Source of the DNA: Opitutaceae bacterium | Lineage (GTDB): Bacteria; Verrucomicrobiota; Verrucomicrobiia; Opitutales; Opitutaceae | Direction: 5' to 3' | Length of the DNA: 64,000 bases | Assembly (NCBI GenBank): GCA_028284385.1 | Contig: JANQRT010000060.1 | Span: forward strand, 372,001-436,000 | Translations under genes and position numbers: made by a program | The notes under the pieces: model-generated | Databases searched by the model: none | Seen by the model: only the letters and a program-made list of their open reading frames with translations | Told to the model about the DNA's origin: nothing | Part shown: positions 54,478 through 61,949 of the stretch, piece after piece | Layout of the letters: each line of letters opens with the position of its first letter | Position numbering within the stretch: position 1 is the stretch's first letter

Positions 54478-54894
54478 ATGTCTCTTGAAATATTGCTTCC
54501 GCATGTTGGGCCTACGTTGGGCATTGGAGTGGATATTGTCGATGTGAGCCGCATTAGGGATCTTCATGAACGTCAAGGAGATCGATTCATTGATCGGGTC
54601 TACACGGAATCCGAAAAAGCCTATTGTCTGGGTATGCGATTTCCTGATACGCATCTAGCCGCTAGATTCGCGGCAAAGGAAGCGATTTCGAAAGCCTTCT
54701 CAACGGGGATTGGCGAGCATTTGAATTGGACATCTATGTCCATCGAGCGGGGAGACAGAGGGCAGCCAACGGTAGAATTGGACGATAAGGGGAAACGCCT
54801 TCTCAAAAAGGTGGGTGGCTCTACCGTTCTGATCAGTCTTTCGCACACGGATACAACGGCGATCGCCTTTGCGGCAATCTTGGGAACTCGGTAG
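54478..54894 (+). CDS. acpS: Holo-[acyl-carrier-protein] synthase
   Basis: 138 residues. Transfers 4'-phosphopantetheine from CoA to acyl carrier protein. Mg-binding GIGVDIVDVSRI (Asp) and RFAAKEAISKAF (Glu) are present, as is SLSHTDTTAIAFA at the C terminus. A weak -10-like TATAAA lies shortly upstream. The nnr start follows 3 bp after the stop. Confidence 0.95.
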   Translation: MSLEILLPHVGPTLGIGVDIVDVSRIRDLHERQGDRFIDRVYTESEKAYCLGMRFPDTHLAARFAAKEAISKAFSTGIGEHLNWTSMSIERGDRGQPTVELDDKGKRLLKKVGGSTVLISLSHTDTTAIAFAAILGTR

Positions 54895-54897
54895 ACT

Positions 54898-56529
54898 GTG
54901 TCGACGAAATCCAGTTTTCTCTTGCCGCCCGGATTCTCAGCGATTGCCGCCTCGCATCCCGTTCTATCTTGCCAGGAATCGCATCAATGGGAAGCCAAGC
55001 TTCTTCCGGACAATGAATCGGTATGGTCGGCCATGAAGATGGTTGGCCAGGAGCTTGGCAGATCGATTCTCTCCGAGTATCGAATGAATCGCTACAAGCA
55101 AGAAGCTCTGCGGATTTTCGCTTTGATTGGCAAAGGGCACAATGGAGGCGATGCGCTTCTTGCGATTGCCGAGATGAGTGTATCAGGTTTTTTGGAGAAA
55201 GTGGATCTAGCAATCGCTTGTCCCATCGGCGAATTGAAGCCCAACACGTTGCAAGCTCTAAACCAGCTTAGAGAGAAGCTGCCTGATGATGCGATCACTC
55301 TATTTGCTCCTCGTTCAGACGAGAGAAGCGATTGGCTGCGCGATGTACACGATCTCGTTTCAGAAAATGAATACGACATAGGATTAGATGGCCTCCTGGG
55401 TATGCAGTTCAAACCGCCTTTTCGCGACTATGCAATGGAGGCGATCGAGTACTTCAATGAGGCCTCGAATATAAGACTACGTGTCGCTGTCGATCTGCCT
55501 AGCGGGGTTGGCGACGAATCTGATCCGAATGCTTTTCAAGCGGACCTTTCCATAGCTACCGGGGTTTTCAAAAAGCCTTTGGCAACCCAAAAAGAGAATG
55601 CGGGAAGTATTCGCTATTTGGATATCGGATTTTTCGAAGAGAATCCCTCATCTCAGAAAAGAGTTTTAACGGACGGTATTCTCGATCCCTTGCGGGATCG
55701 ACGCTCGGTATTTGACGATAAAAGGAATTATGGTCATTTGGCCATTCTTGCAGGGTCGCGAGGTATGCCCGGAGCCCTGGCTATGTCGGTTGATGCTGCT
55801 TTGCTCAGTGGAGTCGGCCTGGTGACGGTTTTCGCTCCTGAAAGCCAAGTCGCTGCCTTAGCGGCTTCTCGTCCAGAGGCTATGTGGGTTTCCTGGCCGG
55901 AGACTCCCGAGGGCGGCTTGGCCTTGGAAGGAATTTCGCTTCTTAAGGGCTGGGATCAAAAAGCAAGCGCTCTGCTCATGGGTCCGGGAATGGGAAACGA
56001 ACCTGAGACATTGACGCTGGTCCAGGAAATAGTGAAGCAATGGGGGACCGGATTGGTTCTTGATGCCGATGCTCTTAACAGAGCGGTTTTCGAATCAAGA
56101 GATGCTGAAAGCTCGGGCTCCTTGATCGCAACGCCTCATTTAGGAGAGTTTCGTAGATTGAGCGGCTTGTCTTTCGACAAGATAGATGAAGCGAGTCTTA
56201 CCGACTTTGCTCAATCACATAAGGCGACCATAATCCTGAAGGGACCTAACAGCCGTATTAGCGACGGTCATCATGTTTTTTTCAATACAACCGGAAACCC
56301 CATCCTCGCTAGAGGGGGTAGTGGAGATATCCTTGCCGGATTAACTGCAGGGTTGCTTTCCTTGATGCCTGATAGTCCCGCTGAAGCTGCCTGTATGGCT
56401 ACTTACTGGCATGGCAAAGCCGCCGATTTGCTAGCTATTGCGAGAGGCCAGCATTCTTCTAAAGCGACTTTGCTTTTGGACGAATTTCCCAACGCTCTAA
56501 AGAAAGGCGAAGTGTGGGAGCTAGCTTGA
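54898..56529 (+). CDS. nnr: Bifunctional NAD(P)H-hydrate epimerase / ADP-dependent dehydratase (Nnr)
   Basis: 543 residues repairing hydrated NAD(P)HX. N-terminal NnrE/YjeF_N domain (about 1-230) with GKGHNGGDAL and the AVDLPSGV substrate motif; C-terminal NnrD carbohydrate-kinase-like domain (about 245-543) with HLAILAGSRGMPGA, ATPHLGEF, TTGNPILARGGSGDILAG. GTG start at 54898, directly after acpS. The ending overlaps dprA. The acpS-nnr pairing is common in bacteria. Confidence 0.96.
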   Translation: MSTKSSFLLPPGFSAIAASHPVLSCQESHQWEAKLLPDNESVWSAMKMVGQELGRSILSEYRMNRYKQEALRIFALIGKGHNGGDALLAIAEMSVSGFLEKVDLAIACPIGELKPNTLQALNQLREKLPDDAITLFAPRSDERSDWLRDVHDLVSENEYDIGLDGLLGMQFKPPFRDYAMEAIEYFNEASNIRLRVAVDLPSGVGDESDPNAFQADLSIATGVFKKPLATQKENAGSIRYLDIGFFEENPSSQKRVLTDGILDPLRDRRSVFDDKRNYGHLAILAGSRGMPGALAMSVDAALLSGVGLVTVFAPESQVAALAASRPEAMWVSWPETPEGGLALEGISLLKGWDQKASALLMGPGMGNEPETLTLVQEIVKQWGTGLVLDADALNRAVFESRDAESSGSLIATPHLGEFRRLSGLSFDKIDEASLTDFAQSHKATIILKGPNSRISDGHHVFFNTTGNPILARGGSGDILAGLTAGLLSLMPDSPAEAACMATYWHGKAADLLAIARGQHSSKATLLLDEFPNALKKGEVWELA

Positions 56530-57656
56530 CAAGAGAGCAGGCATTTTGGGTTCTCAACGATTTGCCAGCCATAGGACCGGTCACTTTAAATCGTCTTTTG
56601 GAGGATTTTTCAGGTAACCCTCTGGACATTCTTGCAGCCTCTTCCTCCCTGTTGGCAAAGACTGATGGAGTGGGTGATAAGATCGCCCGAACTATCAATG
56701 GCTGGAGTAGGCATTTCAATTTAGAAAAGGAGATGGAAAAGGCCGACTCCCTTGGAGTTCGTTTCATTTCTCGCGAACATGGCGACTATCCGCCTCTCCT
56801 GAAAAAAATCCATGATCCTCCAATCGGATTGTATTGCTTGGGAAACTACGATGGCCGCAAGCCTTCTGTTGCTATAGTCGGCAGTCGGAAGACCACGCTT
56901 TACGGACAGGGGGTGGCTCGAGAGTTTGCTTGCGAGTTAGCCAACCGCGGGATTTGCGTTGTAAGCGGCTTGGCAAGGGGCATCGACACCATGGCTCATA
57001 GGGGCGCATTGGAAGCTAGCCATGGCTCGACCATTGCCGTTTTAGGGAATGGAATCGACATCGTCTATCCTCCTGAGAACATAGATTTATACAAGCAAAT
57101 CCAAGACTACGGATGGATTGTATCCGAATTTCCATTTGGTCGTAAGGCCGATCGTCAAACCTTTCCTATGAGGAACCGAGTTATTAGCGGTATTTCGCAA
57201 GCGATTCTCGTTGTAGAATCGGACGACAAGGGAGGTTCTTTAATCACAGCCAAGTTTGCCGGGGATCAAGGTCGCCTTGTATGCGCTATTCCAGGACGCA
57301 TTGACCAGGCGACCAGTCGTGGTTGCAACGCTTTGATTCGAGATGGGGCTACCCTTGTGACTTCTGTTGACGAGCTATTGGAGGAACTCGATTTTGTAGA
57401 AAGATCACCCAAGCCGGACTTCCATGACGGAGAAGGTCTTCAGGGTGTCTATCGCACGGATCTTTCTGACAAGGAATCGGAACTGATGGCTTATTTTGCA
57501 GGAGGTCAGGCTTTCGATGTGGACGCGCTTTCCCAGCAGTGCGAGATTCCAGTCGCGGAATTATCCGCTCAATTGATGATGCTTGAAATTAAAGGATGTC
57601 TCTCAAAGAAGCTCGATGGTCGCTATGAAGCTGTATTCAGCGGTCTACGACAATAA
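56514..57656 (+). CDS. dprA: DNA-processing protein DprA
   Basis: 380 residues; loads RecA on incoming single-stranded DNA during natural transformation. An N-terminal HhH/SAM-like region, the Rossmann-like DprA core with VGSRKTTLYGQGVARE, VSGLARGIDTMAHRGAL, VLGNGIDIVYPPEN, FPMRNRVISGIS, GSLITAKFAGDQGR, and a C-terminal winged helix (about 320-375). GTG 56514 overlaps nnr by 16 bp; TTG 56526 (overlap TTGA) is an alternative start. It converges on the HIT gene. Confidence 0.95.
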   Translation: MGASLTREQAFWVLNDLPAIGPVTLNRLLEDFSGNPLDILAASSSLLAKTDGVGDKIARTINGWSRHFNLEKEMEKADSLGVRFISREHGDYPPLLKKIHDPPIGLYCLGNYDGRKPSVAIVGSRKTTLYGQGVAREFACELANRGICVVSGLARGIDTMAHRGALEASHGSTIAVLGNGIDIVYPPENIDLYKQIQDYGWIVSEFPFGRKADRQTFPMRNRVISGISQAILVVESDDKGGSLITAKFAGDQGRLVCAIPGRIDQATSRGCNALIRDGATLVTSVDELLEELDFVERSPKPDFHDGEGLQGVYRTDLSDKESELMAYFAGGQAFDVDALSQQCEIPVAELSAQLMMLEIKGCLSKKLDGRYEAVFSGLRQ

Positions 57657-57674
57657 AGCCCATGCTTTCTAGTA

Positions 57675-58022
57675 TCATCCTGGAGGCCATGTCATTTGAC
57701 GGCCTGATAGGATGTGTACATGAAGATGGGGAACGGCCTCTCCGCCTTCCGGTCCGTTGTTAACGACTACGCGGAAGCCATTGTTGAAACCCAGTTTTTT
57801 CGCCACTTTTCCAACCACCATCATGAGATGCCCGAGAATCTGCTCGTCTTCCTCGGTGGCCTCTCCTATGCGAGGTATCAGTTTTTTGGGGATAGCTAGA
57901 AGATGATTCGGGGCTTGGGGCTCTATATCGCGAATCACGATGCAAGTGTCGTCTTCATGTTCGATCGTTGATGGAATTTCCCGATCGATAATCCTTTGAA
58001 AGATAGTTTTCTCTTCAGACAT
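57675..58022 (-). CDS. HIT-family nucleotide hydrolase (HINT-like)
   Basis: 115 residues. The histidine triad HLHVHIL near residues 98-104 is intact, with FQRIIDREIPSTIEHEDD at the start and QAPNHLLAIPKKLI typical of HINT proteins, which hydrolyse AMP from lysyl-adenylate-type phosphoramidates. Last gene of the minus-strand trpG-nrdR-unknown-HIT run. Confidence 0.93.
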   Translation of the reverse strand: MSEEKTIFQRIIDREIPSTIEHEDDTCIVIRDIEPQAPNHLLAIPKKLIPRIGEATEEDEQILGHLMMVVGKVAKKLGFNNGFRVVVNNGPEGGEAVPHLHVHILSGRQMTWPPG

Positions 58023-58042
58023 CTCGTTTTGTATTGGTCGTT

Positions 58043-58525
58043 TTAGAAAATGATGAGCGAGATTCTCGTCGATGGTCGCGTTCGACTTTGAAAGAAAGAG
58101 CGGGCGAAGTGGACTGCTTCCTCGTACTCCTTTTTCCTTCGTTTAGACCAGCGTTTTCCTTGCGGACATATCGCTTCTTTAAGCCCCGTAAGAATAACAA
58201 GCCCTGAATTGAATTGGCAGGTGGCCTTGGCGGCGGTCAGGAGCTGGGCTCGGAGATCCAGCATGGAATACGGCTTTCTCTCGGGGGCGGCCTGGATGAC
58301 TTCGACATTCGACAAGTCGATCTCCCCTTCAAGCATCCTGCTTAGTTCCTGGGCCTTGTTAACGAAAGCTTCCGCTTTCGAGTCTTGGTTTTGCGGAATA
58401 GCCGCGTCGATCGATTCCTTTATCTGCTTCGCGTAATAGAGATCTTCCCCAACGGTTTTCGAGAAAAGGGAGCAAACCACTTGGAGCTTTGAGATCTCGG
58501 ATGCCGTTGAAGACGATTTCATCAT
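58043..58525 (-). CDS. Hypothetical protein in the nrdR operon
   Basis: 160 residues that I do not recognise. Predicted mainly helical, no signal peptide or membrane segment. The C-terminal third has a conserved-looking patch FNSGLVILTGLKEAICPQG followed by a very basic segment KRWSKRRKKEYEEA. Its start overlaps the nrdR stop by ATGA (58522-58525), so the two are translated together. Could be a helical adaptor; no function inferred. Confidence 0.75.
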   Translation of the reverse strand: MMKSSSTASEISKLQVVCSLFSKTVGEDLYYAKQIKESIDAAIPQNQDSKAEAFVNKAQELSRMLEGEIDLSNVEVIQAAPERKPYSMLDLRAQLLTAAKATCQFNSGLVILTGLKEAICPQGKRWSKRRKKEYEEAVHFARSFFQSRTRPSTRISLIIF

Positions 58526-58983
58526 AAGACGTGCGGCTGATTGAGGGCTCCTATCTCGTCTAGAAATTCGTCCAGATTGCTGAAGTCCTTATAGACGCTG
58601 GCGAATCGGATGTAGGCAATGGCGTCAATGTCCTTTAGCTTGTTGAGAAGCATGTCGCCAATTGCGGTGGAGGGCACCTCAATGCCGTATTCATTTTCCA
58701 ATTCATCAATCATGTCTTCAACCAGCATGTTGACTTGCTCGGCGTCGACCGGGCGTTTCTGGCATGCTCTTCTCAGGCTGTTGAAGATTTTCGCCTTGTC
58801 GAAGTCTTCTCTTCTACCGTCTCGCTTTGTAACATAAAGGCAGTCGCGAAGGATTTGCTCCGTGGTAGAAAAACGATGGGCACAATTCATGCACTCGCGA
58901 CGTCGACGAATCGTGGTTCCATCCTTACTAATTCGCGAATCGATTACTTTATCGAGCGTTGATGCGCACTTGGGGCACCTCAT
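58522..58983 (-). CDS. nrdR: Transcriptional repressor NrdR
   Basis: 153 residues. Zinc ribbon with C3, C6, C31 and C34 (MRCPKCAST, RECMNCAHRF), ATP-cone domain (about 49-139) with VTKRDGRREDFDKAKI and RFASVYKDFSNLDEF. It senses ATP/dATP and represses ribonucleotide reductase genes through NrdR boxes. It keeps its zinc ligands, unlike RpoC and Tgt in this window. 6 bp after trpG. Confidence 0.97.
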   Translation of the reverse strand: MRCPKCASTLDKVIDSRISKDGTTIRRRRECMNCAHRFSTTEQILRDCLYVTKRDGRREDFDKAKIFNSLRRACQKRPVDAEQVNMLVEDMIDELENEYGIEVPSTAIGDMLLNKLKDIDAIAYIRFASVYKDFSNLDEFLDEIGALNQPHVL

Positions 58984-58989
58984 TATGCT

Positions 58990-59553
58990 CTAAAGATAGA
59001 GAAAGTTTTTTAGAATTTCCATCCCGTTTTCCGTGGCGATCGATTCTGGATGGAATTGTACGCCCCATACGGGATGTTCGCGGTGACGAACGCCCATGAT
59101 CTCTCCTTCTTGCGTTTTTGCGGTGACTTCAAGGCAAGCGGGAACGCTTTTCGGATCGATGACTAGCGAATGATATCGAGTAGCCTGAAATTCTCCGGGC
59201 AGACCTTTGAATAGGTCTTCACCGTTGTTCTGGATGGTCGACATTTTGCCGTGCATCAATCGTTCCGCTCGAACGATCTTTCCGCCAAAATGCTGTCCAA
59301 TTGATTGATGGCCGAGGCATACGCCTAAGATAGGTATTGTCCCTGCAAAGGCCTTGATAATCGCCAGGCTTATACCTGCTTCATTGGGGGTGCAGGGACC
59401 TGGAGATATGAGAATCTTTTGGGGCTTAGCTTCTCTTGCTTGTTCGACCGTAATCTGATCGTTTCGCACTACTTTTTGCTCAACGCCAAGTTCCCCGAAA
59501 TATTGGACGAGGTTGAAGGTGAAGGAATCATAGTTATCGATGACAAGTAGCAT
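58990..59553 (-). CDS. trpG: Anthranilate/aminodeoxychorismate synthase glutaminase component
   Basis: 187 residues from ATG 59553 ([15 protein letters not shown]); the frame is open further but the family starts here. Class I amidotransferase: [11 protein letters not shown], nucleophile Cys in [15 protein letters not shown]. It serves TrpE and/or PabB; neither gene is adjacent, so the tryptophan versus folate role is open. First of the minus-strand run with nrdR. Confidence 0.9.
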   Translation of the reverse strand: MLLVIDNYDSFTFNLVQYFGELGVEQKVVRNDQITVEQAREAKPQKILISPGPCTPNEAGISLAIIKAFAGTIPILGVCLGHQSIGQHFGGKIVRAERLMHGKMSTIQNNGEDLFKGLPGEFQATRYHSLVIDPKSVPACLEVTAKTQEGEIMGVRHREHPVWGVQFHPESIATENGMEILKNFLYL

Positions 59554-59695
59554 GATTTGCGGCAGATAAGGCTTGAAGTTCGAGAGCGTCAATCGTCGAG
59601 CATCGATTTCCAGGATTAGGGTGTCTAACTCCTCTTGCTGATGGGATTGTCGCTTGCCTTGAAACACCTAGCTTTTCAGCTTTGCGACTCACTTC

Positions 59696-60838
59696 ATGAG
59701 CGATCATTTCCAAGTACTTTCCAAGGATCCCAATTCCGATGCTCGCCGAGGTCGTCTCCAAACCTTGCACGGCCAAATCGAAACGCCAATTTTCATGCCG
59801 GTCGGGACGCAAGGCACCGTGAAAGGTCTTACTCCCCAACACTTAAAGGAAATCGACGCTCAGATCATTCTTGGAAATACCTACCACCTGAACCTTCGAC
59901 CTGGGTCTGAATTGATACGCGAAGCAGGCGGCTTGCACACTTTTATGGGATGGGATGGTCCAATCCTTACTGATAGCGGGGGTTTCCAAGCTTTCAGCTT
60001 GGCCAAGCTAAGCAAGATAACGGATGAAGGTGTGGCCTTTCAGTCGCATCTTGATGGGGCGAATGTATTTCTTGGGCCAAAAGAGGTGATCGAAATTCAG
60101 TCGAATCTCGCCTCTGACATCGCTATGGTCATCGACGAGTGTCCTCCTTGGCCTTGCGAGAGGGATGACTGTGAAAAGGCCGTTGACCGTACCTCTTCCT
60201 GGGCTCTTGCCTGCAAGGAGCATGCTGAAAGCGTAGGATTTCTTTCATCTGGCCATCATCTTTTCGCTATCGTTCAGGGTTCGTCCTTTGAGGATCTGCG
60301 AAAGCGTTCCGCGGAAGTTTTGGTCGAACTTGACTTTCCTGGCTATGCCATTGGGGGGGTCAGTGTTGGGGAACCTGAACCCGAAATGATGCGGCAAGTG
60401 GCAGCAACGTGTCCTTTCCTGCCAGATGATAAGCCCCGCTATACGATGGGTTTAGGAACTCCTCCTCAAATGCTGAAAATGATCGGTTTGGGGATAGACA
60501 TGTTCGATTGCGTCCTGCCGTCGCGTGTCGCTCGCAATGGAGCTTTTTTCACCTCCTCGGGAATGAAAAACATTCGCAACGCACAGTATGCGAGGGATCA
60601 TTCTCCATTGGCTGAGGATTTGGACAACTACACTAATCGCCATTTCTCAAAGGCCTATCTACGACATCTCACACTTGCTAAGGAAATGCTCGGCTGCACG
60701 CTCATCACAATTCACAATCTGAGCTTCTATCTCAAGTTGATGAAGGAAGCTCGCTCGCGCATTGAAGCCGGCGACTTTCATCGATGGAGTCTGGAATGGA
60801 TTGAAAGGTACGAAACTGGCGACGAGAAGACATCTTAA
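59696..60838 (+). CDS. tgt: tRNA-guanine transglycosylase lacking the zinc cysteines
   Basis: 380 residues. Exchanges G34 for preQ1 in GUN-anticodon tRNAs. Catalytic and substrate motifs are present: LTDSGGFQAFSL, MVIDECPPWP, IVQGSSFEDLR, GYAIGGVSVGEP, and the nucleophile in DMFDCVLPSRVARNG. The zinc motif normally CxCxxC is replaced: L309, N311, N314 in EDLDNYTNRHFSKAYLRHL, while Y312, T313, the following AYLRHL and the zinc His340 (TIHNLSFY) are kept. The reading frame is intact. Divergent from trpG across 142 bp. Confidence 0.95.
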   Translation: MSDHFQVLSKDPNSDARRGRLQTLHGQIETPIFMPVGTQGTVKGLTPQHLKEIDAQIILGNTYHLNLRPGSELIREAGGLHTFMGWDGPILTDSGGFQAFSLAKLSKITDEGVAFQSHLDGANVFLGPKEVIEIQSNLASDIAMVIDECPPWPCERDDCEKAVDRTSSWALACKEHAESVGFLSSGHHLFAIVQGSSFEDLRKRSAEVLVELDFPGYAIGGVSVGEPEPEMMRQVAATCPFLPDDKPRYTMGLGTPPQMLKMIGLGIDMFDCVLPSRVARNGAFFTSSGMKNIRNAQYARDHSPLAEDLDNYTNRHFSKAYLRHLTLAKEMLGCTLITIHNLSFYLKLMKEARSRIEAGDFHRWSLEWIERYETGDEKTS

Positions 60839-60904
60839 ATTTCCCTCAATCTTACACCAGATTTAATCGTGCAATCCGAAAGAAGATACTGTTTGTAAGT
60901 TCAT

Positions 60905-61837
60905 ATGCGCGTGCTCGTTACAGGTGGAGCTGGATTTTTGGGAAGCCATTTATGCGATAGGCTGCTGGAAGAGGGCAACGAGGTGATTTGCCTCGATAAT
61001 CTCTTCACTGGGCGAAAGCAGAACATAGCTCATCTGTTTAATAATCCCTTCTTCGAATTCGTCCGTCACGATGTTATTGATCCTTTCAAAATCGAGGTGG
61101 ACCAAATCTACAATTTGGCCTGCCCTGCCTCTCCGCCTCAATACCAGTTTAATCCTATCAAGACTACGAAAACCTCGGTCATGGGAGCCATCAATTGCCT
61201 GGGTTTGGCAAAGCGTGTGAAGGCTCGCATTTTCCAGGCTTCGACCTCCGAAGTTTATGGGGATCCTTTGGAGCATCCCCAGAGGGAAGACTATCGAGGC
61301 CACGTAAACCCTATCGGTTTCAGGGCTTGCTACGACGAGGGCAAGCGTTGCGCTGAAACCCTGTTCTTCGACTATCACCGTCAAAATGGAGTTGATATCC
61401 GCATTGTCCGTATCTTCAACACTTATGGCCCCAGGATGCTAGCTGACGACGGAAGAGTGGTATCCAATTTTATCGTTCAAGCCCTTAAAGGGGCCGACAT
61501 CACCATGTATGGCGATGGAGAGCAGACACGGTCCTTTTGTTTTTATACCGATCTGATCGAGGGCTTTCTAAGGCTCATGAACCAGGATGAAATCACGGGT
61601 CCGGTAAATATCGGCAATCCAGGGGAATTTTCTATGAAGGAGCTGGCTGACTTGATTCTTAAGATTACAGGATCTAAATCGAAGATTGTTTATCAACCTT
61701 TGCCAGCTGACGACCCTACTCAAAGGAAGCCGGACATTTCGCTAGCAAAAGAAAAGCTCGGTTGGGAACCCAAGGTCCCTCTTGAGGAGGGCTTAAAGGA
61801 AACCATTGGCTACTTTAAGTCAGAATTGGGCCTTTAA
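60905..61837 (+). CDS. UDP-glucuronate decarboxylase (UDP-xylose synthase type)
   Basis: 310 residues, extended short-chain dehydrogenase. NAD motif [38 protein letters not shown] typical of UXS, catalytic [10 protein letters not shown] (Tyr, Lys), and FNTYGPRM. It makes UDP-xylose from UDP-glucuronate for surface polysaccharides. No other glycan genes adjoin it. Stands alone before secA. Confidence 0.9.
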   Translation: MRVLVTGGAGFLGSHLCDRLLEEGNEVICLDNLFTGRKQNIAHLFNNPFFEFVRHDVIDPFKIEVDQIYNLACPASPPQYQFNPIKTTKTSVMGAINCLGLAKRVKARIFQASTSEVYGDPLEHPQREDYRGHVNPIGFRACYDEGKRCAETLFFDYHRQNGVDIRIVRIFNTYGPRMLADDGRVVSNFIVQALKGADITMYGDGEQTRSFCFYTDLIEGFLRLMNQDEITGPVNIGNPGEFSMKELADLILKITGSKSKIVYQPLPADDPTQRKPDISLAKEKLGWEPKVPLEEGLKETIGYFKSELGL

Positions 61838-61902
61838 ATGGGTTCCTTTACTCAGTCTCTCTTTTAGTTGCGTGGCAGTTTGAGAACCTTTTCATTGCAA
61901 GC

Positions 61903-61942
61903 CTGTCCGCAATCCGCTAGCCGGACAGATTCTATTTATAAT
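61903..61942 (+). terminator. Possible terminator of the decarboxylase gene
   Basis: CTGTCCG (61903-61909) pairs with CGGACAG (61922-61928), a 7-bp stem with 12-nt loop, followed by ATTCTATTTATAAT. The tail is AT-rich rather than a clean U tract; it also contains a -10-like TATAAT (61937-61942) 7 bp before secA. Confidence 0.4.
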
Positions 61943-61949
61943 AGCTGAT

